From Schizochytrium sp. TIO01 (lineage: Eukaryota; Sar; Bigyra; Thraustochytrida; Thraustochytriidae): a DNA stretch of 64,000 bases. The translations under genes were made by a program, and so were the position numbers. Shown in pieces: positions 10,917 to 20,355 of the stretch. Below the pieces are notes generated by a model. The model did no database searches. It worked only from the letters and a program-made list of their open reading frames with translations, and was not told the origin of the DNA. The stretch lies in the NCBI GenBank assembly GCA_004764695.1, contig SMSO01000032.1, forward strand, positions 8,390,668 to 8,454,667. The letters are read 5' to 3'. Every line of letters starts with the position of its first letter. Position 1 is the stretch's first letter.

Positions 10917-12289
10917 AATTGAGAGGCTTTGCTTTGGTTTGCTGTTAAAGTCGATGAGCAAGTCGTGGAGTTCGTCACTGACTTCATTCTGCAGGGCAGA
11001 AAAGACAACGTGGTGCGGTAGCGCAGGAGGAGGAGGAGGAGGAGGAGTACCTAGTTGGCTAGAGCATTTGCTGCTCTTGTTAAAATGTAGTGCTGGTATT
11101 TTAATTGAGGTCACGAGGAGCCTGGGCTCATGTGAGGGAGGTGGGAGGGGGTGAATGAATACGGGCTTGGGGAAGAAGAAGGAGGTACTTTCCACGCATG
11201 AGTGAGTGAATAAATCAATAGTAGCTAGCCACTGAGAGTTTCTCGCAATAAATCGACCGTGGTTCTTGCGTCTCTGAAAAATGAAGAAGTAGTATCGGTT
11301 TCTACGTACCTCGAGATACCACCTCTATAGGTTCATGAGCAGGGAAACCCAGGGCACTGAGACGCCCAAGGAAGTCGAAACAAGAGGGCCAGACGTCGAT
11401 AATGTGCAAGCATTGTGGCAGAAGTGGTGGGTGTACGGAGTTCATTGAGAGATATTGTTCACAATAAATTTGATGGCAGGTTCGTTGCATATAGAGCCTG
11501 AAGTCTGCAGAGCAGTACACACTGACCCACCTTTGCAAGTTTGCTTAAGTGTTCATGATGGTTGTCGGCCAAAGAGGATATGAAGAATGAGTACTTGAGG
11601 AGGATGCAAGGATACGACAAGGGTGTATTACAGCTGCTTGCTCTACGAATTGCTATGACTAATTGATCCATTTGAAGGATAGATTCCACACAGACTGTGT
11701 AGACATGGATGCTGATGGCCGCACGATTCTTTATTAAGGTGATCTTCACTAGTACATGTGATACGCTACGACAATTCTGTTGTATGATTAGGGATCTGGT
11801 AGGGAGAGGCTCACTCTTTCAGATATGCAGAACGGCAGCATGATTATCGACCAAGTCAGACACAACTGTTCATGAGGCCTGACGACAAAGGTGCCATCAT
11901 TTGATATCATCCTCAGATTTGCTTTTTTCTCAAATGTGGTGGCAGTACCTAGGAAGTCTTTAGTTTCTTCTTATTAATTTACGAAGATTCGACTGTCAAG
12001 TACCCACCAGGCGGAAGTGCATTCATGCAAGGATAGATCTCATACTCATAGAATGATCTTCTTATGAACGATTAACATTTTCTTTCTTGTGCAACAACTA
12101 ATGTATATGGTGACCCACCTGAACCCTGAGGTAGAATTGCTTGCACATGGTATGCCCTACTATTGCAGCGAGCCCATGTATGCACTGGTTCATAAAAACG
12201 CCAGGAGCTACTGCCATTGTGTCGCACAAAGACTTGCGTTCTCGCACCTCGCGCCTTAAGTTCTCATAACTTGAGAACGGCTGGAGCAT
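10917..12289 (-). CDS. Uncertain multi-exon gene, unrecognised product
   Basis: I see a chain of short open segments on the minus strand with workable GT-AG junctions. They are 12119-12289 (opens with ATG), 12008-12038, 11815-11948 and 11531-11776, joined in phases 0, 1 and 0 by introns with GTGGGT or GTGAGC donors and AG acceptors of 80, 59 and 38 bp. Each of the three introns holds in-frame stops. Further coding-like pieces follow at about 11310-11440 and 10917-11030, the last ending in TGA after a Pro-rich run. The junction from 11531 into the next piece does not fit in phase with a good donor. No piece matches a family I know. The region could equally be ordinary spacer with chance open frames. 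Confidence 0.2.
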
Positions 12290-13128
12290 GGATATTAATC
12301 CTATTGTATCACTACAAAAGTCTATTTGTCACAGTATAACCTATTCTATCTCTAAAATGTTCTATAGTGATAAAAAATGTATATTTCACTTGAAGACACA
12401 GAATTAAGTCCGCTTGTGAACGCGTCCTTTCGAGTTGTTCTTAGGTAGGTGCTAGGTACCTACATACCTATGTTTCTTTCAAGGTTTGTTTCTCATTCTT
12501 TCTTCGCAGTAGTAATCAAAGGTGCTTCTGCAGTGCCGAGACCGAGAGAGAAACTCGGTCAAGACTGAGCTCCAGGCTCAAATACACGCGCAAACCGCCT
12601 AAATTCAGGCGAACAAAGCTGAACCCAGTGCGGAGTGGCACCCCCGCGCCTTTTAGCTTCGCTGGAAAGGCCTTGTGGGTGGAGATGCGCATGGATGGAC
12701 TTGGGCGCGGCGAAAGCACAAGTCTGCATATTCTTTATTAATAGAGTTAGATAGTCGTAGAAGTAGGTAGTATTATTAAAAGTAATAGATAGGCAATCGT
12801 GAGCAAAAACTACACATAGAAGATAGCAGTGGCGTCTGTTTTGGAGAAGTCGTGCAGATTTTTGCGCAAGAGCTCGATATCCGTAACACACATATATTTG
12901 TACAGAAACGTTGAGACTACTGCAAAATTTGTGTGGACTTGCACATTTGTGAGGAATTCGACTACTCAGGTGGGATTTGGGTGGCTTCTGGAGCTCTTCT
13001 CTTGCAGCAGTGCAAGCCAAGAGACTGGAGCATTGTAGTTGTGGTGCAGTGACAATCTGCAACTGTTTTTTAAATAGGTGGAAGTTAAGTATCACAAGAT
13101 TACGCAGTTAAGAGTGTTGTCGAAAATT
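12290..13128. other. Spacer and upstream region of the USP gene
   Basis: A 67-codon minus-strand frame at 12516-12719 and longer overlapping frames up to 13095 are open but have no recognisable domain; they might be earlier exons of the uncertain minus-strand unit. The right end should be the promoter and 5' untranslated region of the ubiquitin protease. No tandem repeats occur here. Confidence 0.3.
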
Positions 13129-15117
13129 ATGGGCTCGGCGCCCAGCTGTGCGCAGCCACGACATCTGCTCAACGAAGGCACCCACATTCCCTTTCATGAA
13201 AATATCACGCTAGATCAGCTGCCTAATTACTTTAAGCAGGGATCGTCTTGGCAAATTGCAAATGGAACGTCTGGACAAGGATTTTTCGGTGCCTTGGTAG
13301 TGCGTGTCGAAGGCACCACAGTGATCTTTAGATCTGCTGTTGATGGTCGCGAAATTAGAATTAATTTGAGTGACCAGAAGCAGTGGGGCCGCATCAGACA
13401 ACCCCCTCAAACTGTTAATAAAACTATCGCAGATGCTATGGAAGTGGATAACCCCATGGACCCTCAAGACTTAAGTGGTGGAACCCTGGTGGAGGTCCGC
13501 CGCCAAAATGGAAAATGGGTCCCTGCAACTATTGAAAGCATCGATCCCACCACAGATTCTCTTCTTGTAAAATATACCCCCAACCATGAGTCATATATGC
13601 ACGGTAGTCACCAGGCAAGAGCTCCTGAGACAGAAAACTTGCGATTGCAACAGGGTCATAATTGCCGCGTACGCTCTTTTCACAGCAAAGGTCCCGTGAA
13701 GCTCAATGGCATTATTTATGAATCGCTTATTGAGCAAGCTACTACGCAGATAAAGCATGTACCCACATCGATATCAACTGATAAAGGTCGTGAACTTATA
13801 ACTACAGCACATATTGGACTTCACGGCGCTGTTGATCCATATGATGAGCATATCCTCTACAACGAAGCGACATCACAAGGCTGGTACAATCAAGAGCAGC
13901 TGTCTCCCCATGCTCAGATTTCACAGCCTCAGGTACAATCGCCACATAATTATTACAATCAGGATGTGCTCGATACGCACCCGGACAAAATGGACTTGTA
14001 CGCTCTTCGAAACCATGGCTGGAGGCGAGGTTATTACACACATCTGAAAGGAGGTGTGCGAGGATTGGCGAATATGGGAAATACATGCTTTATGAACTCT
14101 GTACTACAAAGTCTAATGCATTGTGGCATGCTCGCGGAGGCCGTTATGGAAATGCCTCTTGATGAAGCTAATTCAGGTAATTTAAAGCTTACGCTTACTT
14201 TTCGTGAAGCCTTGCTTGAGCATTGGAAATCTTCCTTTGAAAGCTCATTTCGGCCGCTCGCTATCAAGACAGTGATGGCCAAAAACGCCCCTCAGTTTAT
14301 TGGAAACCAGCAACACGATGCCCAAGAATTCCTCGTCTATTTTTTGGATGCTCTACACGAGGAGCTCAATGAAGTAAAAACCAAAATCTACAAAGAAATT
14401 GATGACTCAAAGTGTATCAAAGATGAAGAAAAGGCAAGATTGTGGTGGGATAATTATGAGGCTCTAAATCGCAGCTGTGTGAAAAATATATTTGTTGGCC
14501 AGATTCGTTCTCGAGTTAAATGCTCTCAATGCAGTAACATCAGCGTTGTGTTTGATCCATTTTGGAATTTGAGTGTACCTATTCCAAATGAGCAGAGTTG
14601 TTCACTAGCTCAATGTTTAGGGGCCTTCATTGAGCCAGAGTCTTTAACAGGGGACAACAAATGTTATTGCACGCGATGTAAAGTGTGTACCGATAGTTTT
14701 AAGGAGATCACGCTTTTTCGTTGTCCGGATGTCATTGTCATTCATTTAAAACGATTTCGCGCACGTGGCAGCTCAATGTCTAATCTGCATGGGCGTAGTA
14801 CTCGTGGATCAGGCTTTGCCAAACTTGTTACAGAGGTTTCGTTTCCTGTTGAAGAAGTATTAGATCTTCGGCCATTTTGTGCACCACAGGCTCACCAAGA
14901 CCAATATGACCATAAGGAGCCCTTGATCTACAATCTTGTAAGTGTCGTCAACCATTATGGAGCATCAGGTGCACATGGGCATTACACTGCAGACTGCTTC
15001 GTTCCAAATCGAGAACAGTGGTACCACTTTGACGACTCGAGTGTGACACCTACAAGACCACAGTCCTTAGACCGCCATAGTGCGTATGTCATGGTATATG
15101 CCCGTGCCACTGTTTAA
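13129..15117 (+). CDS. Ubiquitin-specific protease (C19) with Tudor-like N-terminus and N-myristoylation signal
   Basis: The 662-aa product starts at ATG 13129; upstream codons are open only from a GTG. It opens Met-Gly-Ser-Ala-Pro-Ser-Cys, a good N-myristoylation signal with a nearby cysteine for palmitoylation. Residues 36-95 and 117-175 look like two small beta-barrel modules; the second resembles Tudor/Agenet folds. The USP domain (about 308-660) is complete: nucleophile Cys320 in the Gly-Asn-Thr-Cys box, Gln-His-Asp-Ala-Gln-Glu at 395-400, Zn-binding CxxC pairs at 465/468 and 514/517, His618 in Gly-His-Tyr-Thr, and Asp635/Asp636. It should remove ubiquitin from substrates at a membrane. 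It is of the compact USP2/8/21 type but the N-terminus is unlike those. The gene is convergent with NCAPH2. Confidence 0.9.
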   Translation: MGSAPSCAQPRHLLNEGTHIPFHENITLDQLPNYFKQGSSWQIANGTSGQGFFGALVVRVEGTTVIFRSAVDGREIRINLSDQKQWGRIRQPPQTVNKTIADAMEVDNPMDPQDLSGGTLVEVRRQNGKWVPATIESIDPTTDSLLVKYTPNHESYMHGSHQARAPETENLRLQQGHNCRVRSFHSKGPVKLNGIIYESLIEQATTQIKHVPTSISTDKGRELITTAHIGLHGAVDPYDEHILYNEATSQGWYNQEQLSPHAQISQPQVQSPHNYYNQDVLDTHPDKMDLYALRNHGWRRGYYTHLKGGVRGLANMGNTCFMNSVLQSLMHCGMLAEAVMEMPLDEANSGNLKLTLTFREALLEHWKSSFESSFRPLAIKTVMAKNAPQFIGNQQHDAQEFLVYFLDALHEELNEVKTKIYKEIDDSKCIKDEEKARLWWDNYEALNRSCVKNIFVGQIRSRVKCSQCSNISVVFDPFWNLSVPIPNEQSCSLAQCLGAFIEPESLTGDNKCYCTRCKVCTDSFKEITLFRCPDVIVIHLKRFRARGSSMSNLHGRSTRGSGFAKLVTEVSFPVEEVLDLRPFCAPQAHQDQYDHKEPLIYNLVSVVNHYGASGAHGHYTADCFVPNREQWYHFDDSSVTPTRPQSLDRHSAYVMVYARATV

Positions 15118-15561
15118 CTATAAGCAGAGCACCAGTCTGTCCATTACATACTTCAAGCTCTGCGAACCAGCTTTAGCAAAATGTTCGCACTTCTTAGCGA
15201 AGACAGCACAATCACCCTGAAAAAAAAACTTGAACTTATAATAACACATTGACGTTATATTTTTTCCCTTAACGTTGCAATCATGCCTTGACTAGAACTT
15301 TTACTCAAGGAACAAATCTGATTGGGGAGCCTGTGACCCGTAACGCAACCAGCAAAAGTCATGGAGGAATAATTAATGAATTTCTTGATAACACAAGGTA
15401 CAGCGAACAGGTGTACAATATAGTAAGTCGGAAAACAAAAAAAACAAAGGATCATGTAAATGGACAATCTAATTCATAAAACAAACAGCTTCCGTATGGG
15501 TGGCAGTCCAGGAACTTGAACGTATAGGTGAAGGATATATATGTGTGTGTAGCAGTGTCTT
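15118..15561. other. Convergent 3' spacer between USP and NCAPH2
   Basis: This 444-bp AT-rich stretch holds the two facing 3' untranslated regions. Short open frames on both strands overlap each other and carry no domain. A small TGTG run lies at about 15541-15549. Confidence 0.5.
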
Positions 15562-17955
15562 TCAGATTTGTTGTCGACGAGAAGCACGGTTGCGCTGCGC
15601 AGAAGGTGAGGAAGACGCAGTCTTCACCTTTTTAGTTGCGCGAGCAGGCATGTCATCATCAGCGGCATCCTCATAGTCTCGCTCCTGTGCATCCAGATCC
15701 CCGGTGGATGCCTCAGAGTTTGATTCAAGATCGTCGCCGTTATTGCTCTCCTCATCTTCCTCATCGTCATCAAGTTCCACCTTTTCTCCCTCGCCCTCTA
15801 TGGTGCGAATAGACGGCGCACGGTAGGTTTCAAGTTTTTTGTTGGCTAGGACATGGTCAAGCATTCGAATACGCAGCGCAGAGTTGTTTGTCTCGTGTAC
15901 AAGTTCCACGTTACCATTATTAGCCAACTGCAAGGAAGCCAGGAAGGCACGGCATACTTCGAATTGCTGAATTCCCTCTTCAGCTTCTTCAAATGTAGCA
16001 GAGGCCGTCTTGCGTTCTTGTTCCTTTTCATGTGCATCTGACGTCGACAAGGCTCCGAGGCGGGAGCTGAGCTCCTCAAATGAAAGCTCCTCAGGCAATT
16101 TTCGTGCATCCTCGTTGTCCTGTCCTTCTTCTTCGTCGTCATCAATATTAACCTCAAAACCATTCAGCAACCGCTCGCCATATGCATGAATATCGAATGG
16201 CGGGCGGTCTGCTTGGGCCTCCAAAAATGGCTCAATTTTGTCTTCCCATTGACGTACTCGAGCGTGTAACTTGGATTCTGAGGCCCACTCGTTTGCAGAC
16301 TCCATATACCGTTGCAAATGAGCACGAACCATATCAACATACGAGTCCGGTGCTGACGAGTGCAAAGCAGTTTCATCTAGATGCAAAGCTCCAGAGCTGT
16401 AAGCTCCTCCAAAGGGCTCATTTTCATCATCAGAGTGCGCTCCAAAATCCAAGTCGCCTCCTCCATGGTACATGTCATCATCATTGTTGTCAGCTTGATC
16501 TGCTTCCTCAAAGTCGCCATCTGCGACATTATCAAAGGCGAGGTGCATTGCAGCTGCTTCTTCCTCATCCTCTACATCTTGTGCATGCTCAAAATCATCA
16601 TCCTCATCGTCTCCACGATCTCCTGTGACTGAATTCTTGTTCGTTGCTGCGGCGGCCGCCTTACGAGCGCGCTGGTTTTCGCGCACCATGCGTCTCCGCT
16701 CGCTTGCGTATGCCCTAAATTCGGGGAAGAGGACCATATCCGAGCGCAGAGGTAGTCGCGCTGCAAGACGTGGGTTCACTGCCACCGAGAAGAGAAGATC
16801 GCAGTACGTGCGATCAAGCGTGGCTGCCTTTGAAGCCTCCGCATCCTTGCGCAGGCTTGCAGGCACCTTCCATGTTTTCCCCGGCTTGAGCGGTCTGTTA
16901 TCCCTCGCACGACCTTCTTTATGCGGATCAAGTCGTGCCCAGGGGTCCGCTGCTTCGCTATCGTTGTCATCGTCATCTTCATCATTACCTTCGTTATCAA
17001 GTAACAAATCGCCGTCCTCTGTGTGAGCATTATGCTTTCGAAGAAGTTCTGCGCTTGAAGGTGGCTGAGCTCCAGGGCGTAAACCGAGCGCTGTTTCCTG
17101 CTGGCTCGGCGATGCGAATCCATCCATGTTGTCGTCGTGAATGTCGTCATTATTGTCCTCAAGCTCCTCATTGAAGAAGTACGGAACTTCGTCGTCATCA
17201 TCTGCAGACTTATGTGCTTTAGTAATGCCATCATCGTCATCATCTTCGTTATCCACACCAGCGTTATCTTCATTGTGCTTGTGACGACCCTTTTCTAGGA
17301 TGAATGCTCCTGATGCATCGAGGCTACAGCTCATCATGTTAAAGGCGGCGTTGCGATCGCCAAGACCAGCGCGCCCTGCGAGAAGAGCAATGGGCACGCG
17401 GTCTCGGAGTCCATGGTTACGATTCGCACGTACTTCTTCGGGGTTGAGCAAGGTGTTGGCTGCAACAGGAATAACATCGTCGAGAAGCAGAAATTGCTCT
17501 CGTTCTTCGACTGCAAAATCTGCGAGACTCTTGCGAGGCTTGCGACGCTTTCTGCCATTACCTTCAGCCCCTTCAATCTCGTCTTCGTCGCGGGCATCGC
17601 AGAGAAGGTCAAGGGTCTGGAAGACCAGCTTGTACAGGTATTCGACCTTCTTGCTGTAAACGAGCGAGGAGTTCTGGATCACAAGAGCGGCCTCGGCGAA
17701 GTTCAGTCCAACGTCTCCACCTTCAAAGTTGATTCGAATGTGCTCCAGGTCCTCAAGGTAGTTCATGAGCTCTGAAGCGATATCAATATTCCAGTTCTTG
17801 GCCATATCTTGGATGGGTTTGAGCATGTTTGCCACATTCATGCCGCTCTCGACCTCCATGCCATTCCCAGCGCCCTCTTCCAGACGTTCTCTGTCATCAT
17901 CTGCAGTTTCCTCTGCAGCCTTAGAGCTCCTTGCAGATCTTGAGTTTCGCGCCAT
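15562..17955 (-). CDS. NCAPH2: Condensin-2 complex subunit H2 (kleisin)
   Basis: The 797-aa product starts at ATG 17955; the 20 codons above open at TTG. The CNDH2 N-terminal domain is clear at about 39-125: a Leu-Lys-Pro-Ile-Gln-Asp, Lys-Asn-Trp-Asn-Ile-Asp, Asn-Phe-Ala-Glu-Ala-Ala and Tyr-Ser-Lys-Lys-Val-Glu-Tyr-Leu-Tyr series. The middle (about 235-600) is strongly acidic and disordered, with Asp/Glu runs. A C-terminal region (about 655-720, with an Ala-Phe-Leu-Ala-Ser-Leu-Gln-Leu-Ala-Asn segment) matches the kleisin part that meets the SMC4 head. A basic tail suggests a nuclear signal. NCAPH2 bridges SMC2/SMC4 and binds NCAPD3 and NCAPG2 in condensin II, which compacts chromosomes in the nucleus. 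No introns are evident. It is divergent from the phosphopantetheinyl transferase. Confidence 0.88.
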   Translation of the reverse strand: MARNSRSARSSKAAEETADDDRERLEEGAGNGMEVESGMNVANMLKPIQDMAKNWNIDIASELMNYLEDLEHIRINFEGGDVGLNFAEAALVIQNSSLVYSKKVEYLYKLVFQTLDLLCDARDEDEIEGAEGNGRKRRKPRKSLADFAVEEREQFLLLDDVIPVAANTLLNPEEVRANRNHGLRDRVPIALLAGRAGLGDRNAAFNMMSCSLDASGAFILEKGRHKHNEDNAGVDNEDDDDDGITKAHKSADDDDEVPYFFNEELEDNNDDIHDDNMDGFASPSQQETALGLRPGAQPPSSAELLRKHNAHTEDGDLLLDNEGNDEDDDDNDSEAADPWARLDPHKEGRARDNRPLKPGKTWKVPASLRKDAEASKAATLDRTYCDLLFSVAVNPRLAARLPLRSDMVLFPEFRAYASERRRMVRENQRARKAAAAATNKNSVTGDRGDDEDDDFEHAQDVEDEEEAAAMHLAFDNVADGDFEEADQADNNDDDMYHGGGDLDFGAHSDDENEPFGGAYSSGALHLDETALHSSAPDSYVDMVRAHLQRYMESANEWASESKLHARVRQWEDKIEPFLEAQADRPPFDIHAYGERLLNGFEVNIDDDEEEGQDNEDARKLPEELSFEELSSRLGALSTSDAHEKEQERKTASATFEEAEEGIQQFEVCRAFLASLQLANNGNVELVHETNNSALRIRMLDHVLANKKLETYRAPSIRTIEGEGEKVELDDDEEDEESNNGDDLESNSEASTGDLDAQERDYEDAADDDMPARATKKVKTASSSPSAQRNRASRRQQI

Positions 17956-18319
17956 CTTCTCAGAAGAGATATTTGCCGTCGCAGATTCCAAATTCAGATT
18001 TGGTCCTCGCTGCAACGAACGGGCCTGTAAGCATACACAGGCCGACCCAACAGGTCAAAGAGTGAGTACGACCAAGCACGGTCCACCCAGACCAAACCCG
18101 CGCCGTCCGCTCCGCGCAGACTGGCCCCTGACTCAGTTTTGCGGGTCTGCCTCCACGCAGGGATCGCCAAAATAAGACTTTGTCTCTCAAAGCATCTACT
18201 ACTCCACAACAGAAACAGAGAAACAGAAACAGAAACACCAAACCCGCATTCTCTACTTGCGCCCACACCCCTCTATAGACTATACTTCTATAACCCACTT
18301 TGCGAAGATTCGCCCTAAA

Positions 18320-18341
18320 TGGGTTATACAGCTATAACCCA
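18320..18341. promoter_or_regulatory. Perfect inverted repeat, possible operator
   Basis: TGGGTTATA (18320-18328) is followed by CAGC and then TATAACCCA (18333-18341), an exact 9-bp palindrome. The half-site TATAACCCA occurs again at 18289-18297, in a 12-bp direct repeat, CTATAACCCACT, at 18288-18299 and 18332-18343, with both copies followed one base later by TGCG. The set resembles a dimeric transcription-factor site with an extra half-site. No factor can be named. Confidence 0.4.
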
Positions 18342-18528
18342 CTGTGCGCAGGCCCAAGTAAAACTAAGAGCGCAGGTGTCTAACCGCCGCAGCCGTTGCA
18401 GGCAAAAGCAAGGGAGCCAAAACATACTATGTCAGACAGCATTCCCAGCTCCGCATGCAACGAAGGGCCGCAGCTATTGGCGAAGAGAAACTCGAGCCAT
18501 TCCAGCTACTATTGGGGTCGCAGTGCCT

Positions 18529-18570
18529 GGCTTCTCGTGCATTTTGGCTGGCTTCTCGTGCATTTTGGCT
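18529..18570. repeat. Tandem duplication of a 21-bp unit
   Basis: Two identical 21-bp units (18529-18549 and 18550-18570) adjoin head to tail. The unit begins GGCTTCTCGTGC and ends TTTTGGCT. It lies in the upstream region of the transferase gene; a role is unknown. Confidence 0.85.
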
Positions 18571-18807
18571 GCCTTCCTCGCTCTCTTTGCTCGCAGAGGT
18601 TCACAGCACTTGACTACCTACGTAGTGGAGAGCTGTGAAAGAGAGGGAAAAAGAGAAACAAAGAGAATGGGAAATGAGAATGAGAAATGAGGAAATGAGA
18701 ACACTGTGAGAAACACAGACATAACTCGAAATGGAGCAGGCACCCTCACAATCAATCCCTAGTTCTGTTCTTGAAGGAGGCTTGGGGGAGCTGAGAGCGC
18801 TGCACAA

Positions 18808-19623
18808 ATGGCGGCCTTCGAAGGTGCCGGCGCAACGAAAGGCCAAGTCACGGCGTGGGCACTAAATGTGGAGAAGTGGCAGCCGGACGAGGCGACGGTC
18901 CAGGCCCTGCTCGAGACTGTGCAGCCTGAAGAACGTACGCGCATCGAGAAGTTCAGATTTGATGTGGACAGGCGAAGAGCACTCGCGGGGAGGGTAATGA
19001 TTCGCAATCTTATTGCAAAGGAGTTTGCAGTGCAAAATGCGGATATCGAGTTAGCACGCTCCGACAAAGGCAAACCCGAGTTGGTGAAACCCAATCCTGG
19101 CAAATTTAGCTTTAACTTGTCACATCATGGCTCGTGGGTTGTGCTCGTCTCGCACAAGTCTCGAGTCATTGGCGTTGACGTTGTTAAGTATGAACACCCA
19201 CGGGGTTCTCGTTCTCTGGAGGACTTTTTCACCACCATGAGCAAGTCATTCACGCCGGAGGAATGGGCATATATCCGCAATGGCGACGAGACTGGAGATC
19301 TTCTTGGTGACGAGCATCTTAAGCGCTTCTACAAAGAGTGGAGCCTCAAGGAAGCCTACATCAAAGCCATTGGCGTGGGCATAGGATTTGGCCTTCAACG
19401 AGCTAGCTTTGAACCCCGCGAAGACGATACCGCACAACTCGTGCTCGACGGAAAGGTTAACGAAGAGTTCACCTTCCAAATTACACATTTAGATGAGAAC
19501 CACTGCGCTGCTGTGGCACTTGAAGCATCAAATGACACTACAGAGGAACCTGTTAAGATTGTATGGACCCACCTCGATTATCCCACCGGGCCTGGGGAGA
19601 GTGAAGAGGCATCTAGCTGCTAA
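18808..19623 (+). CDS. AASDHPPT: 4'-phosphopantetheinyl transferase, AASDHPPT type
   Basis: The 271-aa product starts at an ATG and has the normal length for the family. It transfers phosphopantetheine from CoA to the serine of acyl-carrier domains of fatty-acid, polyketide or PUFA synthases and of aminoadipate reductase. Motifs in order: Gly-Lys-Pro-Glu-Leu (88-92), Phe-Asn-Leu-Ser-His-His (102-107), Gly122-Val-Asp124-Val with the Mg2+ aspartate, and Trp178-Ser-Leu-Lys181-Glu182-Ala-Tyr-x-Lys186 with the catalytic Glu/Lys pair, then Gly-Val-Gly-x-Gly-Phe. The order and spacing are those of the animal cytosolic enzyme, not the bacterial AcpS. If the organism is a thraustochytrid, this is the natural candidate for activating its PUFA synthase; that is inference. 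The gene is convergent with trpA. Confidence 0.92.
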   Translation: MAAFEGAGATKGQVTAWALNVEKWQPDEATVQALLETVQPEERTRIEKFRFDVDRRRALAGRVMIRNLIAKEFAVQNADIELARSDKGKPELVKPNPGKFSFNLSHHGSWVVLVSHKSRVIGVDVVKYEHPRGSRSLEDFFTTMSKSFTPEEWAYIRNGDETGDLLGDEHLKRFYKEWSLKEAYIKAIGVGIGFGLQRASFEPREDDTAQLVLDGKVNEEFTFQITHLDENHCAAVALEASNDTTEEPVKIVWTHLDYPTGPGESEEASSC

Positions 19624-20355
19624 GTATGATTTTAACTTGAATTTTATTAAACAGAAAGCTTGATGGTCAAACTGACTCCTGCTATTTTGTATCTTTTCAT
19701 GGTTAGTGATAGTAAACTTCACTGAAATATGAAGGTCGAGCTGTCGTTTGCTTGCTCCTCGCTTTGTTCCTGTGACTTAATTTGATAATGGATTTATTCA
19801 TTGAGCTTCTTTTCCTCTGTACAGGCATAGGCTGCCTTCATCCGGATAGTACCACTGTATGTCTATTGATTGTTTTGATTTGACGTATGCTGGTGCGAAA
19901 AAAGTGTTCTATGTGATGTTGCCTGAACTGCGTGCTACGTTACGATTAACTCATTTCTGCACAAAGGTGTAGATAAAACTCGCACACGGGACATTATTAA
20001 CAACCCTGTTGATGTTTGAAGGACTATCTAAAGAAGAAGTTTGTGCGCTTCACACCTGACATTTGGCAAATCCTTTCAGTGCAACGAGAAAACATAAAGA
20101 GTGTAGTTTGGACCGACCCCTTTGGTAGTCACCTCAGAGTGGTTTACAAAGTACATTGTCTCAGATTTATATTTATCTGTTAGAATAATCCAAAAAATCA
20201 GTTTAAGACTTCACTCTAACCTAATATGCAGCAATGTGGATCGCACGCAATCAAAAGAAAACAGAAGCAAAAGATTTGTAAAAACGTAAAAAAGATAGAT
20301 TTACCACATAAGAGAGGGAGGGGGGGAAGACAAGGCAGTCAAGGCGGGACCTAGT
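19624..20355. other. Convergent 3' spacer between PPTase and trpA
   Basis: This 732-bp AT-rich stretch holds the facing 3' ends. A G-rich run (about 20316-20331) lies just beyond the trpA stop. I see no gene, RNA or repeat. Confidence 0.5.

Larger units (their letters stand above)
17956..18807. promoter_or_regulatory. Divergent NCAPH2 / phosphopantetheinyl transferase promoter region
   Basis: This 852-bp region separates two divergent genes. It holds a perfect 9-bp inverted repeat with a 4-base spacer (18320-18341), a third copy of the same half-site at 18289-18297, and a tandem 21-bp duplication (18529-18570). A purine-rich GAGAAA tract lies at about 18640-18700, before the transferase start. 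Confidence 0.5.
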
